A stretch of DNA of 42,380 nt from RGIG2041 sp045537695 (GCA_045537695.1 JAZSQB010000076.1:1-42380); one strand, 5' to 3'. Shown: positions 1 through 8,096, numbered from the stretch's first letter. Numbers and translations: made by a program. Notes: a model not told the origin generated them from the sequence alone.

Positions 1-2
1 AG

Positions 3-1322
3 CTTATGATTGACGCAGGTCTGCGCGGTCGTGGTGGTGCAGGCTTCCCGACAGGTCTTAAGTGGAAGTTTGCAGCAGCTTCTGTTTCCGATCAGAAGTA
101 TGTATGCTGTAACGCCGACGAAGGCGACCCGGGCGCATTCATGGACAGAAGTATTCTCGAAGGCGACCCGCACTCCGTAATCGAAGCTATGGCGATCGCC
201 GGTTATGCAATCGGCGCTAACCAGGGTTACGTTTATATTCGTGCTGAGTACCCGATCGCTGTACAGCGTTTGTCCATCGCTATCAAGCAGGCGCGTGAGA
301 TGGGTCTTTTGGGCAAGAATATTTTTGGTACAGACTTTAGCTTTGACCTGGACATCCGTCTCGGTGCAGGTGCATTCGTATGCGGTGAAGAAACTGCCCT
401 CATGACTTCTATCGAAGGTAAGCGCGGTGAGCCGAGATGCCGTCCGCCGTTCCCAGCTGTAAAGGGTCTGTTCGGCAAGCCGACCGTATTAAATAACGTA
501 GAAACCTATGCAAACATTCCGGTCATCATCAACAACGGTGTGGAATGGTTCCAGGGTATCGGTACAGAGAAGAGCAAGGGTACTAAGGTATTCGCGCTCG
601 GCGGTAAGATTCACAACACAGGTCTTGTGGAAGTTCCGATGGGTACAACGCTTCGTGAAATCGTTGAAGAAATCGGCGGCGGTATCCCGAACGGTAAGAA
701 GTTTAAGGCTGCCCAGACCGGTGGTCCGTCCGGCGGTTGTATTCCGGCTTCCCTGATTGACACGCCGATTGACTACGATTCTCTCTTAAGCATCGGTTCC
801 ATGATGGGTTCCGGCGGTCTTATCGTAATGGATGAAGATACCTGTATGGTAGATATCGCAAAGTTCTTCTTGGAGTTTACTGTCGATGAATCCTGCGGTA
901 AGTGCTCTCCGTGCCGAATCGGTACAAAGAGAATGCTTGAAATCCTCAACAAGATTACAAGCGGTAAGGGTACACTCGAGGATATTGACAGGCTTGAAAA
1001 GCTCTGCTACAACGTAAAAGAATCTGCGCTTTGCGGTCTCGGTCAGACAGCACCGAACCCGATTTTGAGCACACTGCGTTACTTCAGAGATGAGTATGTG
1101 GCGCACGTTGTGGACAAGAGATGTCCGGCGGGCGTATGTAAGGATCTTCTCATGTACAAGATTGATCCGGCGAAGTGCGTAGGTTGTAGCCTGTGTGCGA
1201 AGAACTGTCCGGTTGGTGCAATTACCGGTGAAATCAAGAAGCCGTTCACGATTGATACAAACAAGTGCGTGAAGTGCGGTCTGTGTGAATCGAAGTGCCG
1301 CTTCAAAGCAATTTCGAAATAA
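3..1322 (+). CDS. hydB: NADH-binding NuoF/HydB-like subunit of [FeFe] hydrogenase (5' truncated by window)
   Basis: Flavin- and Fe-S-containing subunit that binds NAD(H) and passes electrons to the HydA hydrogenase subunit encoded 21 bases downstream. The visible part opens in the NuoF core: GLRGRGGAGFPTGLKW is the FMN/NADH glycine-rich motif, normally well inside the protein, so the N-terminus (often a thioredoxin-like 2Fe-2S domain in HydB) lies before the window. Next come the GAGAYVCGEETAL-like stretch (here GAGAFVCGEETAL) and the ESCGKCSPCRIG cysteine motif for the N3-type [4Fe-4S] cluster. The C-terminus has two ferredoxin motifs, CVGCSLCAKNCPVGAI and CVKCGLCESKCRFKAI. The added ferredoxin tail separates this from complex I NuoF and points to an electron-bifurcating or NADH-dependent hydrogenase. 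A hydC/NuoE gene would be expected upstream. The methionine at base 6 is internal, not the start. Confidence 0.93.
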   Translation, partial: LMIDAGLRGRGGAGFPTGLKWKFAAASVSDQKYVCCNADEGDPGAFMDRSILEGDPHSVIEAMAIAGYAIGANQGYVYIRAEYPIAVQRLSIAIKQAREMGLLGKNIFGTDFSFDLDIRLGAGAFVCGEETALMTSIEGKRGEPRCRPPFPAVKGLFGKPTVLNNVETYANIPVIINNGVEWFQGIGTEKSKGTKVFALGGKIHNTGLVEVPMGTTLREIVEEIGGGIPNGKKFKAAQTGGPSGGCIPASLIDTPIDYDSLLSIGSMMGSGGLIVMDEDTCMVDIAKFFLEFTVDESCGKCSPCRIGTKRMLEILNKITSGKGTLEDIDRLEKLCYNVKESALCGLGQTAPNPILSTLRYFRDEYVAHVVDKRCPAGVCKDLLMYKIDPAKCVGCSLCAKNCPVGAITGEIKKPFTIDTNKCVKCGLCESKCRFKAISK

Positions 1323-1343
1323 GCCTGAAAGGAGAATGTTAAA

Positions 1344-3086
1344 ATGGAAATGGTTAATTTAAAGATTAACGGTCTGGATGTCAGCGCTCCGAAAGGCTCT
1401 ACGATTTTGGAGGCAGCAAGAATTGCTAACATCGACATTCCGACACTTTGTTATTTAAAGGATGTAAACCAAATCGGCGCATGTAGAATGTGCGTTGTTG
1501 AAATCAAGGGTGCAAGAAGCCTGCAGGCTGCTTGTGTATACCCGATCAATGAAGGTATGGAAGTATTCACGAACTCTGCAAAGGTTCGTGAAGCAAGAAA
1601 GGTTACATTGCAGCTCATTCTTTCCAACCATGAAAAGAAGTGTCTTACCTGCGTAAGAAACAAGAACTGCGAACTGCAGAACCTCGCGGAAGAACTCAAT
1701 GTGACAGAGCTTCCGTACGAGACAGAGGAACCGATCGTACATGCAATCGACGATCTTTCTCCGTCCATCGTTCGCGATAACAACAAATGTATTCTTTGCC
1801 GTCGCTGCGTGGCTGTATGTAAGAACATTCAGACAGTTGGCGTAATCGATGCAAAGGAACGCGGTATCAACACAAATATCGGTTGTGCATTTGATAAGTC
1901 CTTAGCAGAAGTAGCCTGCGTAAACTGTGGTCAGTGTATCGCAGCTTGCCCAGTTGGCGCGCTTTATGAAAAGGATGCTATCAAGCCGGTATGGGATGCT
2001 ATCGCAGATGACAGCAAGTATGTTGTTGTACAGACAGCACCGGCTGTTCGTGCAGCACTCGGTGAAGAATTCGGTATGGAAATGGGCACACCTTGCACAG
2101 GCAAGATGGTTGCTGCGCTCCGTCGCCTTGGCTTCACTAAGGTGTTTGATACAGATACAGCTGCTGACCTGACCATTATGGAAGAGGGTACAGAAGTTAT
2201 CAACAGAATCAAGAATGGCGGTAAGCTGCCGGTTATCACATCCTGCAGCCCGGGTTGGGTAAAGTTCTGCGAACATAACTTCCCGGATTTCCTGGATAAT
2301 CTGTCCAGTGCAAAATCTCCGCACGAAATGTTCGGTGCAGTAATCAAGTCTTACTACGCTGAAAAAGAAGGCATCAACCCGGCAGATATCGTAACTGTTT
2401 CGATTATGCCGTGTACAGCTAAGAAGTTTGAAGCACAGCGCGATGAGCTCGGTAATGACGGTTTCCAGGATGTAGATTACGTTCTGACCACACGCGAGCT
2501 TGCTCGTATGATTAAGCAGGCAGGTCTTGATTTTGCAAACCTTCCGGATGAACAGTTTGACAATCCGTTCGGTGAAGCAACGGGTGCCGGCGTAATCTTC
2601 GGTGCGACAGGCGGTGTTATGGAAGCTGCACTCAGAACCGTTGCTGAAGTACTCAGCGGCGAGTCTATGTCTGAAGACAACTACCACGTTGTTCGCGGTA
2701 CTGACGGTATCAAGCGCGCGGAGGTAGAAATTGCGGGCATCAAGATTAAGGCTGCAGTAGCACACGGCCTTGGCAATGCAAGAAAGCTTTTAGATGCAAT
2801 CCGCGCTGGCGAAGAAAACTACGATTTCGTTGAAATCATGGCTTGCCCGGGTGGTTGCGTAACAGGTGGCGGTCAGCCGATCGTATCTGCAAAGGCGCAG
2901 ATGGATGTAGACGTAAAGGCTACACGTGCAAAGGCACTTTATACAGAAGACAGCAACGCTGCAATTCGTAAGTCTCATGAAAATCCGGTTATCAAGATGC
3001 TCTACGATGAGTACTTCGAAGAGCCGGGTAGCCATAAGGCACACAAGTACCTGCACACACACTATACAAAGAGAGATTTGTATTAA
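1344..3086 (+). CDS. hydA: [FeFe] hydrogenase catalytic subunit HydA
   Basis: Produces or oxidises H2 at a cytoplasmic H-cluster. It is 580 aa, the size of the clostridial monomeric-type enzymes. Domains in order: plant-type [2Fe-2S] (C36, C47, C50, C64); the His-Cys3 [4Fe-4S] site (H96, C100, C103, C109); two ferredoxin clusters (C149/152/155/159 and C192/195/198/202); then the H-domain with L1 TSCSPGW (299-305), L2 MPCTAKKFE (C357) and L3 MACPGGC (C501, C505); then the small-subunit-like tail ending in the HTHYTK region. L1 has Ser where the second Cys of the usual TSCCPGW stands. GGAGAATG-type Shine-Dalgarno precedes the ATG. Co-transcribed with the NuoF-like gene, which makes NADH/ferredoxin-coupled bifurcation likely. 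That role is inferred; electron donor use is not readable from sequence. Confidence 0.96.
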   Translation: MEMVNLKINGLDVSAPKGSTILEAARIANIDIPTLCYLKDVNQIGACRMCVVEIKGARSLQAACVYPINEGMEVFTNSAKVREARKVTLQLILSNHEKKCLTCVRNKNCELQNLAEELNVTELPYETEEPIVHAIDDLSPSIVRDNNKCILCRRCVAVCKNIQTVGVIDAKERGINTNIGCAFDKSLAEVACVNCGQCIAACPVGALYEKDAIKPVWDAIADDSKYVVVQTAPAVRAALGEEFGMEMGTPCTGKMVAALRRLGFTKVFDTDTAADLTIMEEGTEVINRIKNGGKLPVITSCSPGWVKFCEHNFPDFLDNLSSAKSPHEMFGAVIKSYYAEKEGINPADIVTVSIMPCTAKKFEAQRDELGNDGFQDVDYVLTTRELARMIKQAGLDFANLPDEQFDNPFGEATGAGVIFGATGGVMEAALRTVAEVLSGESMSEDNYHVVRGTDGIKRAEVEIAGIKIKAAVAHGLGNARKLLDAIRAGEENYDFVEIMACPGGCVTGGGQPIVSAKAQMDVDVKATRAKALYTEDSNAAIRKSHENPVIKMLYDEYFEEPGSHKAHKYLHTHYTKRDLY

Positions 3087-3173
3087 TCTTCAATAAAAAA
3101 ACACGGTAGCACTTGGGCGAGTGGTCTTAAGAATACAGTGGTTTTAGCCGGTAATTTACCGAAAACAGTGCAC

Positions 3174-3213
3174 AAAAAATCCGCATTATACGTGAGTATG
3201 ATGCGGATTTTTA
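3174..3213 (+). terminator. Rho-independent terminator after hydA
   Basis: A 12-bp stem (AAAAATCCGCAT at 3175-3186 with ATGCGGATTTTT at 3201-3212) ends in a T run, so it can end the hydBA transcript. The A-rich left arm could also make it work in the other direction for the small minus-strand gene at 3360-3530. Confidence 0.8.
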
Positions 3214-3359
3214 TGTTCATCTTTCCAATAAAATTCCTCGTCTAAAACTGCCACAGGCACCTTAAAAGGTAATGGTTTGAAATAAGAGTAAGGTAAAAAC
3301 GATCGATATCCTCGGCTTAAGAACATTATTATATCATTTCAATTTCCTCTCTGTTATTT

Positions 3360-3530
3360 TTATGCCTCTTCCACTTTCATAATTTCATCAATTAAAATTT
3401 CAAAATATTCCGCATCCGTTTGATTTAAACACTTTTCACAGTTGTCACAAATCTTGTTTGGATCTAAATCACAGATACAATCACCGCAATTTGTGCAAAT
3501 TTTATCACTAAAAATGCATTTTTTCATCAT
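3360..3530 (-). CDS. Small cysteine-rich protein (56 aa), divergent from lexA
   Basis: A short reading frame of 56 codons beginning MMKKCIFSDKICTNCGDC. It has eight cysteines, seven of them in CxxC-like spacing (CTNC, CGDC region, CDNCEKC), which suggests one or two zinc- or Fe-S-binding knuckles. The last 20 residues are acidic and look helical. A purine-rich GAGGGAAA precedes two adjacent ATGs; the second (first base 3527) has better Shine-Dalgarno spacing. The even cysteine spacing, the ribosome site and its position divergent to lexA support it as real. I recall similar small proteins in related Clostridia, but no function is known to me. SOS-box-like sites lie in the shared upstream region, so LexA control is possible but unproven. 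Confidence 0.7.
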   Translation of the reverse strand: MMKKCIFSDKICTNCGDCICDLDPNKICDNCEKCLNQTDAEYFEILIDEIMKVEEA

Positions 3531-3564
3531 TTTCCCTCATTTTTCAAAAATTTTTTACTTTTTT

Positions 3565-3580
3565 CGAAACATTTGTTTGC
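3565..3580. promoter_or_regulatory. Candidate LexA operator 1
   Basis: CGAAACATTTGTTTGC resembles the Gram-positive SOS box (CGAAC-N4-GTTCG) and overlaps the putative -35 of the lexA promoter, the place expected for autorepression. The match is imperfect. Confidence 0.5.
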
Positions 3581-3605
3581 TTTTTTAAAAAAAGTGTGCT
3601 ACAAT
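3577..3605 (+). promoter_or_regulatory. Putative lexA promoter
   Basis: TTGCTT (3577-3582), a 17-base spacer and TACAAT (3600-3605). The -35 is weak, but it lies between two SOS-box-like palindromes. Confidence 0.5.
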
Positions 3606-3613
3606 GGATATGG

Positions 3614-3625
3614 GCACATATGTTC
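3614..3625. promoter_or_regulatory. Candidate LexA operator 2
   Basis: GCACATATGTTC is centred just downstream of the inferred start of transcription and matches the SOS consensus GAACATATGTTC at 10 of 12 positions (the second A is C and the first A pair is partly off). Two boxes around one promoter is typical of lexA autoregulation. Confidence 0.5.
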
Positions 3626-3707
3626 TATTATTATAGCAGAAAAAAAGTATGTCCGCAAGGGTGTTTTCATAAAATAAAATATGAATTTAAATAAGGAGGC
3701 GTTTTTC

Positions 3708-4382
3708 TTGCCGAGAACATCTGATAAAGGCGAAAAAATTCTGAAATTCATTTCTGAGCAAACCCGTACAAAGGGCTATCCTCCATCTGTGCGCGAAATC
3801 GGCAATGCCGTTGGCTTAAGCTCTACATCTACGGTACACGCACAGCTTAAGAAGCTGCGTGACAGCGGTTTTCTTGAAAAGGATAATGACAAAACCCGTG
3901 CGCTGAAGCTGACGGATAAATATTATAGTACTTACGAAGTTGCTGCACTGCAGAGCGATATGTTATCGCCATCTTCTTTTGACCAATTTTATGAAAAAGC
4001 GCAATCGGAATTTCTGCAGGTGCCGGTGCTCGGCCGCGTTGCGGCAGGACAGCCGATTTTAGCGATTGAAGAAGCAACGGAAAGCTTTCCGTTGCCAATC
4101 AGCTTTGCCAGAAATAAAGACTTGTTTATGCTTACCGTTTCCGGCGAATCTATGATTGAAGCGGCCATTTTAGATGGGGACTATGTAATTGTAGAGCGTC
4201 AATCCACCGCAAACAACGGAGATATCGTTGTTGCGCTGGTGGAAGATTCCGCTACAGTAAAGACCTTTTACAAAGAAAATGGGCATTTCCGTCTCCAACC
4301 GGAAAACGAATCTATGGAGCCAATTATTGTAAACGAAGTGATGATTTTAGGTAAAGTAGTCGGCGTATTTAGAAGCATGTAA
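3708..4382 (+). CDS. lexA: LexA SOS transcriptional repressor
   Basis: Represses DNA-damage genes and cleaves itself when RecA is activated. I place the start at a TTG preceded by AAGGAGG with 8-base spacing. A further ATG at 3681 lies upstream of that Shine-Dalgarno and has none of its own. From the TTG the protein is 224 aa: an N-terminal winged helix (SVREIGNAVGLSSTSTVHAQL), a somewhat long linker of about 30 residues, then the S24 peptidase domain. The self-cleavage site is Ala113-Gly114 in GRVAAGQPI. The catalytic Ser148 (SGESM) and Lys185 (ATVKTF) are both present, so it should be active. The gene is divergent from a tiny Cys-rich gene and is followed by mscL after 145 bases. Confidence 0.93.
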   Translation: MPRTSDKGEKILKFISEQTRTKGYPPSVREIGNAVGLSSTSTVHAQLKKLRDSGFLEKDNDKTRALKLTDKYYSTYEVAALQSDMLSPSSFDQFYEKAQSEFLQVPVLGRVAAGQPILAIEEATESFPLPISFARNKDLFMLTVSGESMIEAAILDGDYVIVERQSTANNGDIVVALVEDSATVKTFYKENGHFRLQPENESMEPIIVNEVMILGKVVGVFRSM

Positions 4383-4454
4383 AGTTAAAAGTCTTTGAAA
4401 TGGTGATGGGGTTAAACTACCATCTATATAAAAAGTGTATATAAACAAAAATTA

Positions 4455-4499
4455 ACTGTCCTATTGCTTTTTTCTTATTTTATGATAAAATAAGACAGT
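4455..4499. repeat. Nested AT-rich hairpin between lexA and mscL
   Basis: Perfect 10-bp arms CTTATTTTAT / ATAAAATAAG around one base (4474-4494), enclosed by ACTGTC (4455-4460) and GACAGT (4494-4499). There is no T run on the plus strand, so it is not a clean terminator. It may attenuate lexA read-through or form part of the mscL control region. Confidence 0.4.
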
Positions 4500-4527
4500 A
4501 AGAAATTTTAAAAGGGTGGGGAAACAA

Positions 4528-4950
4528 ATGAAAAAGTTTATAGAAGATTTTAAAGCATTTGCGCTCAAAGGCAACGTGTTTGATATGGCTGTCGGTATGA
4601 TTATCGGTGCTGCTTTTACTACAATCGTTAAATCGTTGGTAGATGATATCATTATGCCGCTCATCGGTATTTTAACTGGTGGCTTTGATTTAACCGGTCT
4701 GGCAATTAAGCTTTCCGAGGAAGAAGGCGCAGCGCAGCTGTCCTATGGATTGTTTTTACAGAACGTATTAAATTTCCTCATTATTTCTCTGGTGATTTTT
4801 GTATTCATCCGTCTTATCGGCAAGTTGCACCGCAAAAAGGCAGAGGAAGAGGCACCGGCAGAACCGCCGAAGAAGAGTGACGAAGTTGTTCTCCTGGAAG
4901 AAATTTCTGAAAGCCTCAAAAAGCTTGCAGAAGAAAAAGAAAGAGTTTAA
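4528..4950 (+). CDS. mscL: Large-conductance mechanosensitive channel MscL
   Basis: Membrane tension-gated safety valve that releases solutes during hypo-osmotic shock. Start chosen at the ATG after AGGGTGGGG; the protein is 140 aa, normal for the family. The N-terminal amphipathic helix (MKKFIEDFKAFALKGN) leads into TM1 (VFDMAVGMIIGAAFTTIVKS), a short periplasmic-type loop with DIIMPLIG, TM2 (QNVLNFLIISLVIFVFIRL), then a charged cytoplasmic helix rich in Glu and Lys that ends the protein. It stands alone, followed at once by a terminator. Confidence 0.95.
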   Translation: MKKFIEDFKAFALKGNVFDMAVGMIIGAAFTTIVKSLVDDIIMPLIGILTGGFDLTGLAIKLSEEEGAAQLSYGLFLQNVLNFLIISLVIFVFIRLIGKLHRKKAEEEAPAEPPKKSDEVVLLEEISESLKKLAEEKERV

Positions 4951-4957
4951 TGTATAT

Positions 4958-4988
4958 AGAAAGGTACTGCGGTGCCTTTCTTTTTTTA
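4958..4988 (+). terminator. Terminator after mscL
   Basis: AGAAAGGTAC / GGTGCCTTTCT stem-loop followed by a seven-base T run. Confidence 0.85.
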
Positions 4989-5057
4989 AAACAGGCACAT
5001 TATTTTTATAGGATTTCCATATTTTTTCATTTGCGCCTTTAATTTTGTTACATTTGC

Positions 5058-5086
5058 TTGACTTTTGCGCAAAAAAAGGCTATAAT
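5058..5086 (+). promoter_or_regulatory. Sigma-A promoter of sigH
   Basis: TTGACT (5058-5063), 17 bases, TATAAT (5081-5086). Transcription would start near 5093, which excludes translation starts upstream of it and sets the sigH start at 5129 or 5162. Confidence 0.85.
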
Positions 5087-5161
5087 TATGGTAATTATAG
5101 AGTATTTGCAGCGCCGTTTTGCGTATTTATGCATCGACGCGGAAAGGCGTATGATTTAAAT

Positions 5162-5785
5162 ATGGCTGAAAAGCATTTTTCTCCTTATACAGCTATGTCC
5201 GATGAGGCGCTTGTATTGTTAGCGCAATCGTCTGATAAAAAGGCGATGGAACATATTTTGGAAAAATACAAAGGTCTTGTAAAAGCGCGGGCACGCGCCT
5301 ACTTTTTAATCGGTGCAGACCCGGAAGATTTGATTCAGGAAGGTATGATTGGTCTTTACAAAGCCATACGGGATTTCAATCAAGAAAAGCAAGTCAGTTT
5401 TGCCGCCTTTGCAGACATCTGTACAACAAGACAGATTGTCACGGCGGTAAAAACCGCTACTAGACAAAAACATATACCGCTGAATAACTATATTTCTTTA
5501 AATAAACCACTCACAGCAGAAGGCGATTCAGAGAAGACGATGCTAGACCTTCTGTCGGAAAACCTGATTTCCGATCCGGAGCAAATCGTAATCAATCAGG
5601 AATCCTTTGAGAGTGTAAATAAAAAAATCGGTAGTATTTTAAGTGATTTTGAGATGCGCGTCCTGGAATTATACTTATCCGGCAGAAGCTATCAGGAAAT
5701 TGCGGAGCGCTTAGGGAAGTCCGCAAAATCAATTGATAACGCGCTTCAACGCACCAAGCGCAAAATTGAAGAAGGTTTGGCGTAA
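5162..5785 (+). CDS. sigH: RNA polymerase sigma-H factor (early sporulation / stationary phase)
   Basis: Sigma-70 family factor that directs transcription at the onset of sporulation. From ATG 5162 it is 207 aa (an in-frame ATG at 5129 would add 11 residues; neither has a strong Shine-Dalgarno). Region 2 contains RARAYFLIGADPEDLIQEGM and the -10-recognition stretch ITRQIVTA-like (TTRQIVTAVKTATRQKH), both characteristic of SigH. Region 4 has the helix-turn-helix YLSGRSYQEIAERLGKSAKS followed by IDNALQRTKRKI. Length and motif order match Bacillus SigH. The factor connects this locus to the later sigE and sigG genes in the same window. Confidence 0.93.
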   Translation: MAEKHFSPYTAMSDEALVLLAQSSDKKAMEHILEKYKGLVKARARAYFLIGADPEDLIQEGMIGLYKAIRDFNQEKQVSFAAFADICTTRQIVTAVKTATRQKHIPLNNYISLNKPLTAEGDSEKTMLDLLSENLISDPEQIVINQESFESVNKKIGSILSDFEMRVLELYLSGRSYQEIAERLGKSAKSIDNALQRTKRKIEEGLA

Positions 5786-5847
5786 AAACAATTTGTCTAT
5801 TACCGCAAGCATCATAGCGGTACAATATATCAAAGTGAGGGATAACT

Positions 5848-6120
5848 ATGTACGAAGACAAGACTCTGGTATGTAAGGACTGTGGAAACGAATTTGTTTT
5901 CACTGCCGGAGAACAGGAATTTTATGCAGAAAAAGGCTTTGAAAATGAGCCGACACGCTGCAAGGATTGCAGAGTTGCACACAAGGCTGCTATGCGTCAG
6001 GCTCGCGAAATGCACGAAGTAATTTGCGCAGATTGCGGCAAGCCGGCACAGGTACCGTTTGTACCGAAGGATGACAGACCGGTATACTGCAGCGAATGCT
6101 TTGAAAAGCACAGAGGTTGA
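5848..6120 (+). CDS. Zinc-ribbon domain protein (zf-trcl type)
   Basis: A 90-aa protein with four CxxC pairs: CKDC (9-12), CKDC about 30 residues later, CADC, and CSEC near the C-terminus. The pattern is that of two small zinc ribbons, as in the Firmicutes family often named probable zinc-ribbon domain / CxxC_CxxC proteins. A GTGAGGGAT Shine-Dalgarno lies upstream of the ATG. It is followed directly by a terminator, so it forms its own short unit. Its biochemical role is unknown; binding of nucleic acid or protein is a family-level guess. Confidence 0.8.
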   Translation: MYEDKTLVCKDCGNEFVFTAGEQEFYAEKGFENEPTRCKDCRVAHKAAMRQAREMHEVICADCGKPAQVPFVPKDDRPVYCSECFEKHRG

Positions 6121-6125
6121 GTTAA

Positions 6126-6155
6126 GAAGCGTATTGTTTAGCAATACGCTTTTTC
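6126..6155 (+). terminator. Terminator after zinc-ribbon gene
   Basis: Perfect 10-bp stem AAGCGTATTG / CAATACGCTT with a TTTAG-type loop, followed by TTT. Confidence 0.85.
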
Positions 6156-6184
6156 TCTGAAAAGAAATACGCAGGTGACATTCT

Positions 6185-6967
6185 ATGCTCGAAATTACAA
6201 GCAAGACAAACAAAACCTATAAAATGCTTTCCGCACTGCGCACAAAGAAAGGCAGAACGGAATACGGCAGTTATGCCGTGGAAGGCTTTAAATCCGTCGA
6301 AGAGGCAATTCTCTCCGGCGCTGATGTGCAGCTTTTGGTCGTAACCAATGCCTTTTTACGCGAAAACACCGATTTTGTGGACCAAGCCGAGAAAACCGGC
6401 ATAGACGTATGCTGCCTGCACGAGGATTTGTTCTCGAAAATCAGCGATACGCAGACGCCCGCTGGTGTGCTCTGTGTGATGACTCTGCCAGCACGTGAAA
6501 CGCCTGTTCTGTCTGATGGTTTATATGTATATTGCGACCATCTTGCCGACCCGGGTAACGCCGGCACCATCATCCGCACAGCGGATGCGGTTGGTGCAAA
6601 AGCGGTTTTGTTCTCTACTGCATGCGTGGACATATATAATCCGAAGGTCATTCGCTCGACGATGGGTTCTTTTTTTCACATTTCGACCTATACCGATGTG
6701 GAAGAAGGTTTTCTTATCCACGCAAAAACAAGCGGCTTTGCAACCATAGCCGGTGCGCTCACCGCATCCGCAACCGATGCGCGCAAGTTAATCCTGCCTA
6801 AAAATATGGTGCTTGTTATCGGAAACGAGTCCAATGGCGTAAGCGAGCGCGTCTTGCAATTGTGCGAAACACACGCTGTTTTACCGATTGTCGGCAAAGC
6901 GGAATCCTTAAATGCAGCCGCAGCTGCCGCTGTATTTATGTACAAATGGCTTTTCGAACAAAAATAA
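6185..6967 (+). CDS. TrmH/SpoU-family RNA 2'-O-methyltransferase
   Basis: SPOUT-class enzyme that methylates ribose 2'-OH in rRNA or tRNA using S-adenosylmethionine. It is 260 aa. The N-terminal substrate-binding domain has KTNKTYKMLSALRTKKGR and the YAVEGFKSVEEAI motif typical of 23S-type members. The C-terminal knot domain shows motif 1 (DHLADPGNAGTIIRTADAVGA), motif 2 (LVIGNESNGVS) and motif 3 (VGKAESLNAAAAAAVFMY), with the catalytic N/R/E residues present. It resembles RlmB/YsgA-type enzymes; the exact target nucleotide cannot be told from sequence. AGGTGAC precedes the ATG. Confidence 0.88.
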   Translation: MLEITSKTNKTYKMLSALRTKKGRTEYGSYAVEGFKSVEEAILSGADVQLLVVTNAFLRENTDFVDQAEKTGIDVCCLHEDLFSKISDTQTPAGVLCVMTLPARETPVLSDGLYVYCDHLADPGNAGTIIRTADAVGAKAVLFSTACVDIYNPKVIRSTMGSFFHISTYTDVEEGFLIHAKTSGFATIAGALTASATDARKLILPKNMVLVIGNESNGVSERVLQLCETHAVLPIVGKAESLNAAAAAAVFMYKWLFEQK

Positions 6968-7022
6968 TCACCAAAATTCATACCTTGCTTTTGTGTAAAT
7001 TGCTGTATTTTGGGCTCTATGC

Positions 7023-7051
7023 TTGCATTCTTGCCCATATAAGTCTATACT
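7023..7051 (+). promoter_or_regulatory. Promoter of the VOC-upp-apbE group
   Basis: TTGCAT (7023-7028), 17 bases, TATACT (7046-7051), 24 bases before the VOC gene. Confidence 0.6.
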
Positions 7052-7074
7052 AAAAGAAAAAACGGAGTGAAAGT

Positions 7075-7443
7075 ATGAAGTTTACAATTGCACACAATAA
7101 CATTACCGTGTTGGATCTGGAAAAGAGTCTTGCATTTTACAAGAATGCGCTCGATTTGGATATCCAGCGCAGCATTGAAGCTGAGGACGGCAGCTTTAAA
7201 ATTGTCTACCTGTCCGATGGCAGCTCTTTGCACAAACTGGAGCTGACATGGTATCGTGATAAAACAGAGCCTTGGAATTTAGGCGATAACGAAGTGCATA
7301 CCGCTTTTGTTGTAGACGATTTTGAAGCCGCCTATGCGCATCACACTGCTATGGGGTGTATCTGCTACGAAAACAAAGCTATGGGCATTTATTTCATCGC
7401 TGACCCGGATGGGTACTGGGTTGAAATTTTACCTGAAAAATAA
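7075..7443 (+). CDS. VOC-fold (glyoxalase I-like) metalloprotein
   Basis: 122 aa, the size of single-domain VOC proteins. It has two beta-alpha-beta-beta-beta repeats. Putative metal ligands are H7 (IAHNNITVLD), a Glu in the first repeat (KLELTW), a His in the second (EVHTAFVV) and the final Glu in YWVEILPEK, the glyoxalase I pattern, with IADPDGYWVE as signature. It could be a lactoylglutathione lyase-like enzyme that detoxifies methylglyoxal, but many VOC proteins act on other substrates and glutathione is uncommon in Clostridia. Followed 23 bases later by upp. Confidence 0.82.
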   Translation: MKFTIAHNNITVLDLEKSLAFYKNALDLDIQRSIEAEDGSFKIVYLSDGSSLHKLELTWYRDKTEPWNLGDNEVHTAFVVDDFEAAYAHHTAMGCICYENKAMGIYFIADPDGYWVEILPEK

Positions 7444-7466
7444 ATTTTCGAAAGAAGGCTATACAA

Positions 7467-8096
7467 ATGACAGAAAAATTGCATGTAATGGACCATCCGC
7501 TGATTCAGCATAAAATTTCTATGCTGCGCGATAAGAATACTTCCGTGAAGGATTTTCGTGAACTTGCATACGAAATTGCGCTTTTGATGGGTTATGAAGC
7601 AACCCGGGATTTACCGCTAATTGATTATCCGGTAGAAACCCCGATTCAAAAAACTGTAGGTAAGGTGATTGACAAGCAGGTTGCCATCGTGCCGATTTTG
7701 CGTGCAGGTCTCGGTATGGTAGATGCAATCATGAGTATTTTACCGGCGGCAAAAATCGGTCACATCGGTTTATACCGTGACCACGAAACACATCAGCCGG
7801 TTGAATATTACTGTAAGTTGCCAAAGGACGTAGACCAGCGTCAGGTCATCGTTACCGACCCGATGCTTGCTACCGGCGGTAGTGCAGCCGCTGCAATTGA
7901 TTTTATCAAGCAACGCGGCGCAAAACGCATCAAGCTGATGTGCATCATCGCTGCACCGGAAGGTGTAGAAGCCGTTGCTAGTGCGCATCCGGATGTTGAA
8001 ATCTATGTTGGCGCGCTCGATGAAAAGCTTAATGAAAATAAGTACATTGTCCCGGGGCTCGGTGATGCTGGCGACAGATTGTTTGGCACACTGTAA
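7467..8096 (+). CDS. upp: Uracil phosphoribosyltransferase
   Basis: Salvages uracil to UMP with PRPP. 209 aa, full length for the family. N-terminal HPLIQHKISMLRDKNTS and VAIVPILRAGLGMVDA are signatures. The PRPP loop is VIVTDPMLATGGSAAAAI. The uracil-binding tail YIVPGLGDAGDRLFGT is present. Its TAA stop shares one base with the ATG of the following apbE gene, so the two are probably translationally coupled. Confidence 0.96.
   Translation: MTEKLHVMDHPLIQHKISMLRDKNTSVKDFRELAYEIALLMGYEATRDLPLIDYPVETPIQKTVGKVIDKQVAIVPILRAGLGMVDAIMSILPAAKIGHIGLYRDHETHQPVEYYCKLPKDVDQRQVIVTDPMLATGGSAAAAIDFIKQRGAKRIKLMCIIAAPEGVEAVASAHPDVEIYVGALDEKLNENKYIVPGLGDAGDRLFGTL

Noticed and set aside
1902..2765. 287-codon open frame on the minus strand opposite hydA
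   Set aside because: Antisense to a clear hydrogenase; Cys/Tyr/Arg-rich composition typical of the reverse frame of a highly expressed gene, no ribosome site or domain.
5045..5161. Longer N-terminus for SigH
   Set aside because: The stretch contains the promoter itself (5058-5086), so it cannot be translated from that transcript.
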